This document shows positions 54,022-62,692 of a DNA stretch of 64,000 nucleotides, piece after piece. Location: assembly GCF_004785645.1 (NCBI RefSeq), contig NZ_SRPE01000006.1, positions 124,001 through 188,000 on the forward strand, read 5' to 3'. Made by a program: the position numbers and the translations under genes. This DNA comes from Empedobacter tilapiae (GTDB lineage Bacteria > Bacteroidota > Bacteroidia > Flavobacteriales > Weeksellaceae). Within the stretch, counting starts at the first letter, position 1; the number at the start of each line of letters is the position of its first letter. The notes beneath the pieces are model-generated. The model saw nothing but the letters and a program-made list of their open reading frames with translations. It did no database searches and was not told the DNA's origin.

Positions 54022-54215
54022 CCGATTGTACAGGTTTGATAGATGATGACGAATATGATCAGATTTTCAAAATTAATGCATTCATCAGTCATTTTCTACA
54101 CATACCATTTCCTGAACAATTGGATGATGATACATGGGCCCTAAAATGGGCTCAAGTAAAATGGTTGATGGAAAAAGGAATTATAACCCCTAAAAAAGCA
54201 GAGAATGGCTTATAA
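53695..54215 (+). CDS. Tail assembly chaperone, -1 frameshift product (GT-like)
   Basis: A second open frame in the -1 register runs from before 54001 to TAA 54213-54215 and has no ATG in the overlap. Joining it to the upstream frame near AAAAG at 54003-54007 or 54011-54015 (Lys codons able to slip back one base) gives an extended chaperone whose tail includes LIDDDEYDQIFKINAFISHF and AQVKWLMEKGIITPKKAENG. Two-frame chaperones made by programmed frameshifting are almost universal in long-tailed phages. No canonical X XXY YYZ heptamer is present, so the exact site is uncertain. Confidence 0.65.
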
Positions 54216-54912
54216 AAATTATAGCAAAATTTTAAATGATAGCATCAAATCTCCTCAGAATATAACCATTGATTTAGCATCTCGTTTTGCAGCAGCTTTT
54301 GGATTAAATGCAGCATCTAAAGTAGTGTCTAAGGTTTTTGGAGAAAAAATGGCAGGTAAAATAAAAGGATTCGAGTACTATCCTTCAACTAATACGAATG
54401 TAGAGTATGTTAAACTAATAACTCCTCAAAAAGATTCTTTAGAATTTTCTGCAGTGTTAGATAGTGCTAGAGGTAACGTTTTTGCACCACCATTAATGAT
54501 GACTTTTTCTCAAGAAAAATCTTTGATTGAAACAGAGGTTAATGATGACGATCCTATTGTAATAGAACGATGGGGAACAAAACCCTGGAATATAGAAATG
54601 AAAGGTCTACTTATCGATTTAGATAACCGAATTTATCCAACAGAAGAGATTAAAAAATTAAAAAAGGTCTGGAGCTATAATGGAGTTATAGCAGTTGAAG
54701 GAATACAATTTCAAGAAAAAGGAATAGATAGTATTTATTTCAAATCGATTGATTTTTCACCTATAGAAGGATTTCAAGATACGATGCAAGTAAGTATTAG
54801 TGCAAGTAGCATTAAGTCTGTAAACTTTATATTGGGTAAGGGTAAAATAATTACAGATGAATTAAATCAAGAGCCAGACCCTGTAGACAAAAGTGAGGAA
54901 TATGGATACTAA
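54205..54912 (+). CDS. DUF6046-like tail/baseplate protein
   Basis: The 235-residue protein begins 11 bases inside the preceding frame. It resembles the DUF6046 proteins found next to tail genes in Bacteroidota Mu-like elements, here with FGEKMAGKIKGFEYYPSTN, FAPPLMMTFSQEKSL, IERWGTKPWNIEMKG and the C-terminal FSPIEGFQDTMQVSISA. In standard contractile loci the tape-measure gene sits between the chaperone and this kind of baseplate-proximal (LysM-like/DNA-circularisation-type) protein, but here it does not. The function is probably baseplate or tail-tip assembly. Confidence 0.7.
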   Translation: MAYKNYSKILNDSIKSPQNITIDLASRFAAAFGLNAASKVVSKVFGEKMAGKIKGFEYYPSTNTNVEYVKLITPQKDSLEFSAVLDSARGNVFAPPLMMTFSQEKSLIETEVNDDDPIVIERWGTKPWNIEMKGLLIDLDNRIYPTEEIKKLKKVWSYNGVIAVEGIQFQEKGIDSIYFKSIDFSPIEGFQDTMQVSISASSIKSVNFILGKGKIITDELNQEPDPVDKSEEYGY

Positions 54913-55987
54913 CATAAAAAATCATTTATATCATAATATTAATATTAAGATTTTGATTGTTGGTAATGATGATCAAGGTCTTCATTTTTCTAGATGTACA
55001 TCTGTTCAAATAGAAAAAAGTGTTCAGAACTTGACAAGTACAGCTAAAATTGAATTACCTCGTGAATTTAGAAACGTGTTAAAAGAATCAGATAACCAAT
55101 TAAATAAGACGATAAGTATAGAAGGTAAATCAATTTTAGATTTTATTCGAAAAGGTGATAGAGTTGAAATAAGATTTGGTTATGATGGAGAATATAACTT
55201 AGAGTTTGTAGGGTATATAACAAAAATAAGTGCTGATACTCCTTTAATTATTGAATGTGAAGACGAAATGTATCAACTAAAAAAAGCAAAAAGATATTCT
55301 GGTTATTTCAAATCTGGGAATCTCAAAGAAATTTTACAAGCTGTATTACCTGAAAATTTTCAAAAAAGGCATGATTTGGAATATGATGCAGATTATAATG
55401 TTGGAAAATGGAAAATAGAAAATGCAACTCCTTACGAAGTATTGCAACAACTGAAAGAAAAAACATTTATTCGATCTTGGTTTTCTAGAGCAGAAGGGTC
55501 TGAATATACTAAACAGTTGAATATTGGAATGACTGCTGATTTTTTTACACGAGATTTAAAAACACATAAACTCAATTTCTCTCAAAACATTAGAAGAGGC
55601 TCTGATATCAAATTTATAAATGATAAAAATGACACAAAATTATTTTTAACTGTAAAGTCTAAACAAAATAATGGAAAAATTTTAGAAGGGACTGCTGGAG
55701 AAAAAGGTGAAATAGAAGAGTCTGTAGAAATGCCTCCGAATATTGATAAAGCTACTTTGCAAGATATGGCGAAGAAATTACATAAAGGTAGAGTAACAAA
55801 TAGACTTGAAGGTTCTATCAATACATGGTGTTACCCTATCGTAGAACCAGGTGATGCCGTGGATATTGTTCGCCCTTTTTATCCTGATAAACATCAAGAT
55901 GGAAGATATTTTGTGGAGGGAGTTACTATAAATGTTAACGCTTCAGATGGAATAAAAAGAAATGTAAAAATTAGCTATATACTATAA
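54902..55987 (+). CDS. Baseplate hub protein (gpD-like)
   Basis: With the ATG at 54902 (an in-frame GTG at 54893 is possible) the product is 361 residues. It fits the gpD/Mu gp44-like hub family: an N-terminal beta-barrel segment with STAKIELPREFRN and KGDRVEIRFGYDGEYNLEFVGYITKI, a middle domain (GNLKEILQAVLPENF, ATPYEVLQQLKEKTF), and a C-terminal block with EPGDAVDIVRPFYP and GRYFVEGVTINVNASDG. Hubs form the trimer that connects tube and spike. It is followed by the spike-like gene with a one-base overlap. Confidence 0.8.
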   Translation: MDTNIKNHLYHNINIKILIVGNDDQGLHFSRCTSVQIEKSVQNLTSTAKIELPREFRNVLKESDNQLNKTISIEGKSILDFIRKGDRVEIRFGYDGEYNLEFVGYITKISADTPLIIECEDEMYQLKKAKRYSGYFKSGNLKEILQAVLPENFQKRHDLEYDADYNVGKWKIENATPYEVLQQLKEKTFIRSWFSRAEGSEYTKQLNIGMTADFFTRDLKTHKLNFSQNIRRGSDIKFINDKNDTKLFLTVKSKQNNGKILEGTAGEKGEIEESVEMPPNIDKATLQDMAKKLHKGRVTNRLEGSINTWCYPIVEPGDAVDIVRPFYPDKHQDGRYFVEGVTINVNASDGIKRNVKISYIL

Positions 55988-56472
55988 TGGAACTAGGAGA
56001 ATTATTTGAACAAGCAGTAAAGCTAACCAATAAAAAAGGAGTTCGGAGATTTCCATTAATGATGGAAACTGTTGTAGCTGTAGATGAAAATACTTGCGAA
56101 ACTTCAGATGGAATAGATGATATAAAACTCAATGCAATAGATGATAAATTAGGTTCAAAACTAACAGTTTATCCAAAAATAGGTTCACAAATCATTTATG
56201 GAAGACTTAATGATACAGACGATTTGTTTGTGATTAAATATTCAGAAATAGACCGTGTGGTAATTAGAATAGAAGAGCAGGAATTCGAAATGAAAGAAGG
56301 AAAATTCAGAATTTTAAACAAAGAAGCTAATCTAAAAAATATTCTAAATGATCTTTTCCAAACACTCGAGAACGCAATTATTCAGACTCCATCAGGACCA
56401 GGAAAATTTATAGAAGTGAATACACAAGTGTTTAAAGACTTAAAACAAAAAACAAATCAACTTTTATTCTAA
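55987..56472 (+). CDS. Baseplate spike-like protein (gpV-type OB fold candidate)
   Basis: The 161-residue protein directly follows the hub gene (TAATG overlap). Residues 28-95 could form an OB-like barrel (VVAVDENTCETSDGIDDIKL, YPKIGSQIIYGRLNDTDDLF), as in gpV/Mu gp45 spike proteins, followed by a helical C-terminus (LKNILNDLFQTLENAI). The usual beta-helical needle with HxH metal site is missing, so a separate tip protein, or a short spike, is possible. Confidence 0.6.
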   Translation: MELGELFEQAVKLTNKKGVRRFPLMMETVVAVDENTCETSDGIDDIKLNAIDDKLGSKLTVYPKIGSQIIYGRLNDTDDLFVIKYSEIDRVVIRIEEQEFEMKEGKFRILNKEANLKNILNDLFQTLENAIIQTPSGPGKFIEVNTQVFKDLKQKTNQLLF

Positions 56473-56476
56473 TTAT

Positions 56477-56680
56477 ATGGCTTTAAATAAAGAACAATTT
56501 GTGCAAAATATTATTGCGATTCAAGATGAAATGATTAGATCCGAAGATTACGAATCAGGAAAAAGGATTTATGCTGAGAAACTAGCATTAGCTATTGAAA
56601 GTTATTTATTAACAGCAACAATTCAAATTACAGGAACTTCTAATCAAGGGCCATTTACAGGAACAGGAAAAATTGAATAA
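56477..56680 (+). CDS. Small hypothetical tail-locus protein
   Basis: The 67-residue protein is mostly helical (EQFVQNIIAIQDEMIRSEDY, EKLALAIESYLLTATIQITG) with a Gly/Thr-rich end. It starts 5 bases after the spike gene and shares the last base of its stop with the next ATG. Its place within the baseplate genes suggests a structural or assembly role; no family is recognised. Confidence 0.6.
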   Translation: MALNKEQFVQNIIAIQDEMIRSEDYESGKRIYAEKLALAIESYLLTATIQITGTSNQGPFTGTGKIE

Positions 56681-56967
56681 TGAAAGATTTTTTAAGAAAT
56701 GAAAAAAATGATTTGGTAATTAACAAATTAGGAGATTTTGATTTAGGAGAAAGTGATCAACAGCATGTGGGAGATATTTTTATTGCTCAGAAAGGAGAGT
56801 TTAAAGAGTTTCCCTTACTAGGATTTGGAGCTATAAATTATGTAAAAACAACGATATCTGAATACCAATTTGCAAGAGAACTGAGTATCCAACTTGAATA
56901 TGATAATTACTTAAATCCTACAATTGATACAACAGAAGGTATTGAAAAAACAAAAATTATAATTTAA
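56680..56967 (+). CDS. Baseplate wedge candidate (gp46/gp25-like)
   Basis: The 95-residue protein has FDLGESDQQHVGDIFIAQKG followed by EFPLLGFGAINYVKT, a pattern found in small baseplate proteins of Mu-like phages (gp46-like) that occupy the place of gp25/gpW. It lies between spike and J-like genes in the expected region. The assignment is by position and general pattern only. Confidence 0.6.
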   Translation: MKDFLRNEKNDLVINKLGDFDLGESDQQHVGDIFIAQKGEFKEFPLLGFGAINYVKTTISEYQFARELSIQLEYDNYLNPTIDTTEGIEKTKIII

Positions 56968-57320
56968 TGAATGAGATACTCATAACAATAACAGGATTAA
57001 TCAGTGTTGGAGGCAGCGCTTTTTTTGGATGGATTTTCGGAAGAAGAAAATCAAATGCAGAGGCTCAGACTACAGAAATAGACAATGAAATAAGAATGTC
57101 TAATTATTATAAAGAAATGCTTGATGATTTACGAAATCGTTATGAGAAGAAATATCAAGATTATGAAGCATTAATGAATTCGAAAGAAAAAGTATTGAGA
57201 GAAGAAGTGACAATCCTCAATAGGAAAATAGAAATGCTCCAAACTGAGAATACTGAATTACGTAAAAGAGTGATAGAACTAGAAAGATTAACAAAACATG
57301 GAAATAAAAGTCTTACATAA
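56967..57320 (+). CDS. Membrane-anchored coiled-coil protein
   Basis: The 117-residue protein has one N-terminal membrane helix (ILITITGLISVGGSAFFGWIFG, written in two parts: residues 4-15 and 16-25), then a long charged coiled coil (residues 40-110, for example LNRKIEMLQTENTELRKRVI). This layout resembles an inner-membrane spanin or a cell-envelope anchor, or could be a holin-associated protein. Lysis genes inside a baseplate cassette are unusual. Its stop lies inside the next gene (23-base overlap). Confidence 0.65.
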   Translation: MNEILITITGLISVGGSAFFGWIFGRRKSNAEAQTTEIDNEIRMSNYYKEMLDDLRNRYEKKYQDYEALMNSKEKVLREEVTILNRKIEMLQTENTELRKRVIELERLTKHGNKSLT

Positions 57321-57600
57321 TCAAACCTTACTGGATGTTTCTATCTATCTATTCGGAACCGCCAAAGGAGCATTTCAGTTAGCAGAAGTTAATAATTTAT
57401 CTGTAACAGATGATATTATAGCTGGACAGATTTTAGAAATTCCGAATGACTTAGATTTTGGCGAACGCTTAACTGTAGAATATTATCAATTAGAAAACTT
57501 AAAACCAGCAACAGCTATACAGTTAGAGACCTTAGAAATAATTGAATTACCATCAGGTATCGATTATTGGGCAATACAAATTGACTTTGAAATACAATAA
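57298..57600 (+). CDS. LysM-like tail protein (gpX-like)
   Basis: The 100-residue protein contains a LysM-type pattern, VLHNQTLLDVSIYLFGTAKG then LAEVNNLSVTDDIIAGQILEIP, as in gpX of P2 and the LysM proteins that stabilise hub-tube contacts. It overlaps the preceding gene by 23 bases and ends 3 bases before the J-like gene. Confidence 0.75.
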   Translation: MEIKVLHNQTLLDVSIYLFGTAKGAFQLAEVNNLSVTDDIIAGQILEIPNDLDFGERLTVEYYQLENLKPATAIQLETLEIIELPSGIDYWAIQIDFEIQ

Positions 57601-57603
57601 ATT

Positions 57604-58482
57604 ATGAGTGTAGAAAGCTATAAAAATGAAATGATTGCAGCTAAAGAAAATAATAGTTCTTTAAGAGGATTAACTAGTAATTCTAAAACCTCTATTTGGG
57701 GACAAATGTTTTACGTAATGGCATATAGTCTTGATCTTTTAGCGCAATTATTTACAACACATCGAAAAGAGATTGATGAAAAGATAAAAACTCAAAAAAC
57801 ACATCGGTTAGAATGGATTAGACAGTTATACCTCAACTTTCAATATGGTAAAGCAATAGGAAAAGATATTTATCTAAAACCTGAAACGGATATTTATGAT
57901 AATACAGGATTAACAGAAGATCAGGTAGAGAGATCTAAAATTATCAAATATTGTGCAGTAAGCGAAAGTAACAGTCAAAAGGAGGTTTTGATAAAAATTG
58001 CTACAGAAGATGAAGATAAAGAATTGTCGCCAATTACAGATCAAGATGTTATAAAAGCAGTCGAAGCTTATACTAAAGAAGTAAAAGGAGTTGGTATTCC
58101 TTATCGTATCATCAATTCTTTACCAGATTTATTACAATTAATAATTACAATCTATAGAGACCCTCTTGTATTAGATAGTCAAGGAGGATTTGAAGGAGAG
58201 TATCCTGTAAACGAAGCTCTAAAAGAATTTATGAGAGAACTCCCTTTTGATGGAGAGTTAAGACTTCAGGACTTATCGAATAAGTTAGAAAAAATAGATG
58301 GAGTGAAATTAGTTGATATTGAAGCTGCTAATAGTTCTTGGATTGATGCAAGTACTCGTTCATACGGAGGACTTATAAACTTTAAAGTAAGAAAGACACC
58401 TGCAAGTGGATATTTCAAAATAACATTCGATAAGTCAGAAGAATCAATCGATTATAAATCAATTATTAAATATGCGGTATAA
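57604..58482 (+). CDS. Baseplate J-like protein
   Basis: The 292-residue protein fits the baseplate wedge J role by size, position and pattern: an N-terminal helical part (LEWIRQLYLNFQYGKAIG), a middle beta domain (GVGIPYRIINSLPDLLQLII, PLVLDSQGGFEGEYPVNEAL) and a C-terminal domain with LSNKLEKIDGVKLVDIEAA. J-like proteins form the triangular wedge complexes that trigger contraction. Sequence conservation with classical gpJ is weak, so the call leans on synteny. Confidence 0.7.
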   Translation: MSVESYKNEMIAAKENNSSLRGLTSNSKTSIWGQMFYVMAYSLDLLAQLFTTHRKEIDEKIKTQKTHRLEWIRQLYLNFQYGKAIGKDIYLKPETDIYDNTGLTEDQVERSKIIKYCAVSESNSQKEVLIKIATEDEDKELSPITDQDVIKAVEAYTKEVKGVGIPYRIINSLPDLLQLIITIYRDPLVLDSQGGFEGEYPVNEALKEFMRELPFDGELRLQDLSNKLEKIDGVKLVDIEAANSSWIDASTRSYGGLINFKVRKTPASGYFKITFDKSEESIDYKSIIKYAV

Positions 58483-58969
58483 TATAGATTTTAATAAGCT
58501 GATAGTATTATTGCTCCCTACTTTTCTGAGAAATCCTCGCTTAATAGGTTTTTTGAGAGCAGCTGTAAATCCTTTGTCTAAGCTATATGATGATTTTAAT
58601 AAATATAGAACAGAAGATCATAAAAGATTAGATCATAATTGGCAAAAATGTTACTTCGAAAAAAGGTTAAATGACATTTATGATTCTACAGAGAGAAAAA
58701 TAAAAATTATAGAAGGTGAAAAATATTCTAGAGAATATATCTATACTCATGGAGAAAGAAAGCCAATAAACTTAGGAATTATTTACATAAGATCAAGTAA
58801 TGATTTTGCGGATACAGGCTCTGATTTTACAATAGATATGAATAAAGTGAAAGCAAATGAAGACGATTTGAATGCACAAATTAACTTTTACAAATTAGCA
58901 GGAACGAGATATAATATTATTAATCTTCCTAAAAGATTTCAATTAACAGACAATATTCAAAGAATATGA
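58472..58969 (+). CDS. Baseplate protein (gpI-like)
   Basis: The 165-residue protein starts 11 bases inside the J-like gene. It opens with IDFNKLIVLLLPTFLRNPRLIG and LYDDFNKYRTEDHKRLDHN, like the small wedge proteins next to gpJ that link the baseplate to the fibres. It overlaps the collar gene by 4 bases (ATGA). Confidence 0.65.
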   Translation: MRYNIDFNKLIVLLLPTFLRNPRLIGFLRAAVNPLSKLYDDFNKYRTEDHKRLDHNWQKCYFEKRLNDIYDSTERKIKIIEGEKYSREYIYTHGERKPINLGIIYIRSSNDFADTGSDFTIDMNKVKANEDDLNAQINFYKLAGTRYNIINLPKRFQLTDNIQRI

Positions 58970-59826
58970 ATAAAATAGATTTTCAACAAACAGGAGGGTT
59001 CCCTCTAGAAACAGATACATTAGATGCTATGCAAACAGCTTACAATATTTTCAATTCCTTAGGAAATATTATAGCTCCTTTAGCAATTATTAGCGGTTGT
59101 GACCAAATAGGAAACCAAATATCTAACGGTATAGTTTACATAAATGGAGAGGTTATCGAGTTTCGTGGAGGAACTCCTACACAATTTGTTATTATTGGAG
59201 AAGAAGTTAAAAGCAGACTTTTCTATGAAGAAACTAAAGAAAAACCTGTTTACCGCACACGTTATGCAACATTTGGTGAAAGTGCAGGGAATAAAAATTA
59301 CAGATGGTCAGATTTTCATCGTCCATTTTCTTTGAAAGACATAGGAAATCGTTTGGTACATCCAGGATTTATTCAGGATTATTATGGAGATATTAACCAA
59401 ATTCCTTATGGTTGGTTTTTATGCAACGGACAAAACGGAACTCCTGATTTACGAGGAATGTTCATTGTTGGATATGACGATAGAAATGCAGATTATAACG
59501 CTATTGGTAAAACAGGTGGTGCAAAAGAAGTTACCTTGAATGTTAATCAAATACCTGCACATAAGCATAGTGGTATAACTAATACAGATGGTGATCATGT
59601 GCATATTGGACTTAAATTAAGAGGTTCAAATGCTGATAATGGAGATCCTGGTAATTATGTGAATACTTCAAAAGTTCAAGATAATGGTTTACAAGATAAT
59701 GCTGGTTTTACTGAAAGAGCAGGAGCTCACGGGCATACTTTTGAAACGAATGAAGTTGGAGGTAATCAAGCACATGAAAACAGACCACCATACTATGTTT
59801 TAGCAAAAATAATGTACAAAGGATAA
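58966..59826 (+). CDS. Tail-collar-domain protein
   Basis: The 286-residue protein has a baseplate-binding N-terminus (KIDFQQTGGFPLETDTLDAM) and a classical phage collar domain from about residue 135: GWFLCNGQNGTPDLRGMFIV and GGAKEVTLNVNQIPAHKHSG, ending with the His-rich GHTFETNEVGGNQAHENRPP and YYVLAKIMYKG. The metal-binding His residues (AHKHSG, DHVHIG, HGHTF) suggest a trimeric knob. It probably is the short fibre or fibre-connecting protein at the tail tip. Confidence 0.85.
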   Translation: MNKIDFQQTGGFPLETDTLDAMQTAYNIFNSLGNIIAPLAIISGCDQIGNQISNGIVYINGEVIEFRGGTPTQFVIIGEEVKSRLFYEETKEKPVYRTRYATFGESAGNKNYRWSDFHRPFSLKDIGNRLVHPGFIQDYYGDINQIPYGWFLCNGQNGTPDLRGMFIVGYDDRNADYNAIGKTGGAKEVTLNVNQIPAHKHSGITNTDGDHVHIGLKLRGSNADNGDPGNYVNTSKVQDNGLQDNAGFTERAGAHGHTFETNEVGGNQAHENRPPYYVLAKIMYKG

Positions 59827-59830
59827 GATA

Positions 59831-60315
59831 ATGGCAAATATAGAAAATCAACAACCAGAATATAAGTATACAGAAAAAAGTACTTTAAAAAATTGGTTCA
59901 AAAGTAAATTAAAGCCCACTCAAGCTCAATTTTGGGCTTGGATGGACAGTTATTGGCACAAAGGAGAAAAATTGCCAATTAGTACAATTGATGGATTAGG
60001 AGAAGCAGTAGATGGAAAAGCTCCATTAGTCCATTATCATGATCAATATGCTACGAATGATGCAACTTCATTATCAAACGAAAATGTAGAACAATGGAAA
60101 AAGAAATTGGATGTAGATAATTTACAATTCGATGATCAAGCAATTTCTTTAACGAATGAATATGTAGATTTTGGTTTAACAAATGTTTCAAAACAAGCTC
60201 AATTTAACCAAGCAATTTACGAATCAAATGCAAGTAAATTAAAAGAACCTACTTATGAAGGAGATAGCAAAGAATATCCTTATTTGGTAGGAATTGATGA
60301 AGAAGGTTATTCAGC
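59831..60315. repeat. Fibre N-terminal module, copy 1
   Basis: This stretch is almost identical to 62693-63177, apart from scattered substitutions in the first 60 bases and a few elsewhere. Beyond it the two fibre genes are unrelated. The sharp border near the codons for SAKI indicates module duplication or domain swapping. Confidence 0.9.
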
Positions 60316-62314
60316 CAAGATTTCTGTAAATACAATAGGTAAAGTAAAAACTGTAAACAATCAAGAACCTAATGAAGAAGGAAATATTGAATTAGAGAAA
60401 AATGAATTTGTAAAAAATGGTTTAGGTTGGTCTACAAAATACAGAAAAAATAATCCGACATTTTTTGGTATACTAGGGGAAAACGCAGTCGACTTAAGCC
60501 ATTCTTTAGGGGCTAGTACTGTTGATGGATTTTTGTTTGGGGCTAATGGTATGAATAGTTTTGTTGGGGGGGTATCGAATTCAGCTATGGGAGCAGGTAG
60601 TGTAGTTTTTGGAGGGCAAAATTACTCGCAAGGCCAGACTAATCATATTATATCATATAGAAGTATAATAAATGAAAATAGAGGTACCGTTAACAAAGGT
60701 AAATATGCCAATGGTATTTTTGGAGGAGAAGCTAATACCATAACTAATAGTATTGGAAGTGTCATAGCTGGAGGTTCTTGGAATGAAATTACAGGAGAAT
60801 CTGAACCTAGAGCGGGTAATTCTTATAATTCTAATAATGCTATAGTTGGAGGTTATAGAAATAAGATAATATCAGCATCTGGAACTTCAAGACAATCTTA
60901 TGGGACAGTTATATTTGGAGGAGAAGAAAATATAGCCCAAGGCCATTACAATATGATTGCAGGTTATAAAAACCATGCAGTAACTATTGGTGAGACATTA
61001 TTTGGAATGTATGCCACTGTACAGAACACATCACTAAGTGGTTTTGATTATATAGTTGATAGTAGGATATTTAGTGTAGGTGTAGGTTATTCAAACTCGA
61101 ATGGTTCAGTAGTGCGTAGAGATGGTTTATCTATATATAGAAATGGACTTGTGACAGCTCCTACAATAACAAATACACTTATTAATAATAATCCTAAAGC
61201 ATTAGTAACAAAAGAATTCGTTGAAGATAGAATATCTAATTTCACATTACCAACTAACTGGTCTAATGCTTCTCATACATTTAATGCTATACCTAACAAA
61301 AGTAAAGTAGCAACAGCATCAGAGTTTATTGTAAGAGATTCAGTAACTAAAGAGCTAGGTTATGCAGATGGAACAATACCTTTTAAATCTCTACCTGATA
61401 ATCTTACAGATTTTGAAAAGACAGAATGGAAAACTAAAATGAATGGGGGATGGACAACTGCAACTATGAGTGTAGGTTTGATAACTCCTATGGTGATTAA
61501 ATTAGAAGATTCACCTTCATGGTTGATGCTGAAAGGTGCTAATTTGAATTTGAATCCAACTAATTTCAAAATTGAGATAATGTCAAAAGATGGTTTGACA
61601 GTTTTAGCTACTATTCCTAATTCTCAAGTTCAATTATATACTAATGGTACCGATTTAACATTTTGGTACAATTTCTATTCATTAGGTATCAATGAATATA
61701 AAATACGTCTTAATAATGGTATTGCTACTTATATTGCACCTTTAACTTTTCGAGTTTCTCAAAATATTGATTTTATTGATTTATCAAATAACACTTGGGA
61801 AGTCAAAGTTTATGATGATAAAATAAACAGTACTGTGCAGACAGGGCAAAGAACTGTGTCATTTACAAATGATTCGAATGTAAAACCTATTGCAATTGAT
61901 AATAGTATAACTATTACAGCTACTACAAAACCTTTGTGTACAATGGCTGATGATTTTGTTATCGAGTTAAGTATAAAATCAACACCAAAAGGCGCTAGAA
62001 GAGGTGGCGCAGGAATAACACTGAATACTGACAACAATCTTGTTAATGATATGTTAGCTTATGCTCGTGAGTCTGATGCAAGTTGGTTCAATAGTGTAAG
62101 TAACTCTACTGTAGTTGGTAACATAGATGTTACTTTGTTTTTAGTAAAGCAAGGCAATATATTATCAGCTATTATGGTAGGTGCTTCTAATACAGTGGTA
62201 GGTAATATGGCGGTAACATCTGATGTTAATACAGTTGTAAGAGTGAAGCAATATATTGAAAATGGATTTACAGCCACCTACTCAACTAATATAATTAATG
62301 CATATAAATTTTAA
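59831..62314 (+). CDS. Tail fibre protein 1
   Basis: The 827-residue protein starts with an attachment module of about 160 residues (KPTQAQFWAWMDSYWHKGEK, then PISTIDGLGEAVDGKAPLVH) that is nearly repeated in the second fibre gene. Residues about 235-400 contain many FGG/AGG/VGG units (GAGSVVFGGQNYSQGQTNHI, GSVIAGGSWNEITGE, NAIVGGYRNKI, YGTVIFGGEENIAQ) like the left-handed beta-roll of YadA-type heads. The C-terminal 300 residues are a separate beta-rich domain, likely the receptor-binding tip. It should determine target-cell range. Confidence 0.85.
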   Translation: MANIENQQPEYKYTEKSTLKNWFKSKLKPTQAQFWAWMDSYWHKGEKLPISTIDGLGEAVDGKAPLVHYHDQYATNDATSLSNENVEQWKKKLDVDNLQFDDQAISLTNEYVDFGLTNVSKQAQFNQAIYESNASKLKEPTYEGDSKEYPYLVGIDEEGYSAKISVNTIGKVKTVNNQEPNEEGNIELEKNEFVKNGLGWSTKYRKNNPTFFGILGENAVDLSHSLGASTVDGFLFGANGMNSFVGGVSNSAMGAGSVVFGGQNYSQGQTNHIISYRSIINENRGTVNKGKYANGIFGGEANTITNSIGSVIAGGSWNEITGESEPRAGNSYNSNNAIVGGYRNKIISASGTSRQSYGTVIFGGEENIAQGHYNMIAGYKNHAVTIGETLFGMYATVQNTSLSGFDYIVDSRIFSVGVGYSNSNGSVVRRDGLSIYRNGLVTAPTITNTLINNNPKALVTKEFVEDRISNFTLPTNWSNASHTFNAIPNKSKVATASEFIVRDSVTKELGYADGTIPFKSLPDNLTDFEKTEWKTKMNGGWTTATMSVGLITPMVIKLEDSPSWLMLKGANLNLNPTNFKIEIMSKDGLTVLATIPNSQVQLYTNGTDLTFWYNFYSLGINEYKIRLNNGIATYIAPLTFRVSQNIDFIDLSNNTWEVKVYDDKINSTVQTGQRTVSFTNDSNVKPIAIDNSITITATTKPLCTMADDFVIELSIKSTPKGARRGGAGITLNTDNNLVNDMLAYARESDASWFNSVSNSTVVGNIDVTLFLVKQGNILSAIMVGASNTVVGNMAVTSDVNTVVRVKQYIENGFTATYSTNIINAYKF

Positions 62315-62326
62315 TAAAAACTACTA

Positions 62327-62529
62327 ATGGAACAAATTGTAAAAGGAAGAATACTTTTAAAATAACAAATCTCAAATTTTTAAAAATTCAGTACAACATT
62401 CATGATACAAGTTATGGTATTGGAAATCAAGAAATAGATCGTCATATTGTCGATATTATGCTAAAAAACAATATGAAAGATTGGGTATATGCCTATTTTG
62501 AAAATAGAATACCAATTAATTGTTATTAA
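62327..62529 (+). CDS. Mini-gene with -1 frameshift (67 residues if shifted)
   Basis: ATG 62327 opens a 12-codon frame that stops at TAA 62363-62365. The last two sense codons with the base before them read T TTA AAA, a perfect X XXY YYZ slippery heptamer directly before the stop. A -1 slip there opens a further 55 codons (including YNIHDTSYGIGNQEIDRHIV and DWVYAYFENRIPINCY) to TAA 62527-62529. A single-A deletion from a five-A run would give the same picture. The product would be a small protein encoded between two fibre genes; fibre-assembly chaperones often sit there, but no similarity is seen. Confidence 0.5.
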
Positions 62530-62692
62530 TTAATCATCGGATTTTTCGGTTCAATTTCTTCTTTAGAGAAAAATAACAATTTAAACAGCATTTAAATCAA
62601 TTTAAAAACATGTGTAAAATTACACGTGCAGGATAATTCATTTTAAAAATTAAGGAATGAATATAAAAAAAATGGAACCTAACTTATAAAAT
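62530..62692. other. Short non-coding gap between fibre genes
   Basis: The gap contains an imperfect dyad, CATGTGTAA/TTACACGTG (62609-62628), that could be a weak terminator or recombination or protein-binding site, and no convincing gene. Confidence 0.45.

Noticed and set aside
49857-59826. Type VI secretion system or PVC-type extracellular injection system
   Set aside because: No TssB/C pair, TssJLM membrane complex or AAA+ ATPase is seen; gene content and order match a Mu/P2-like tail.
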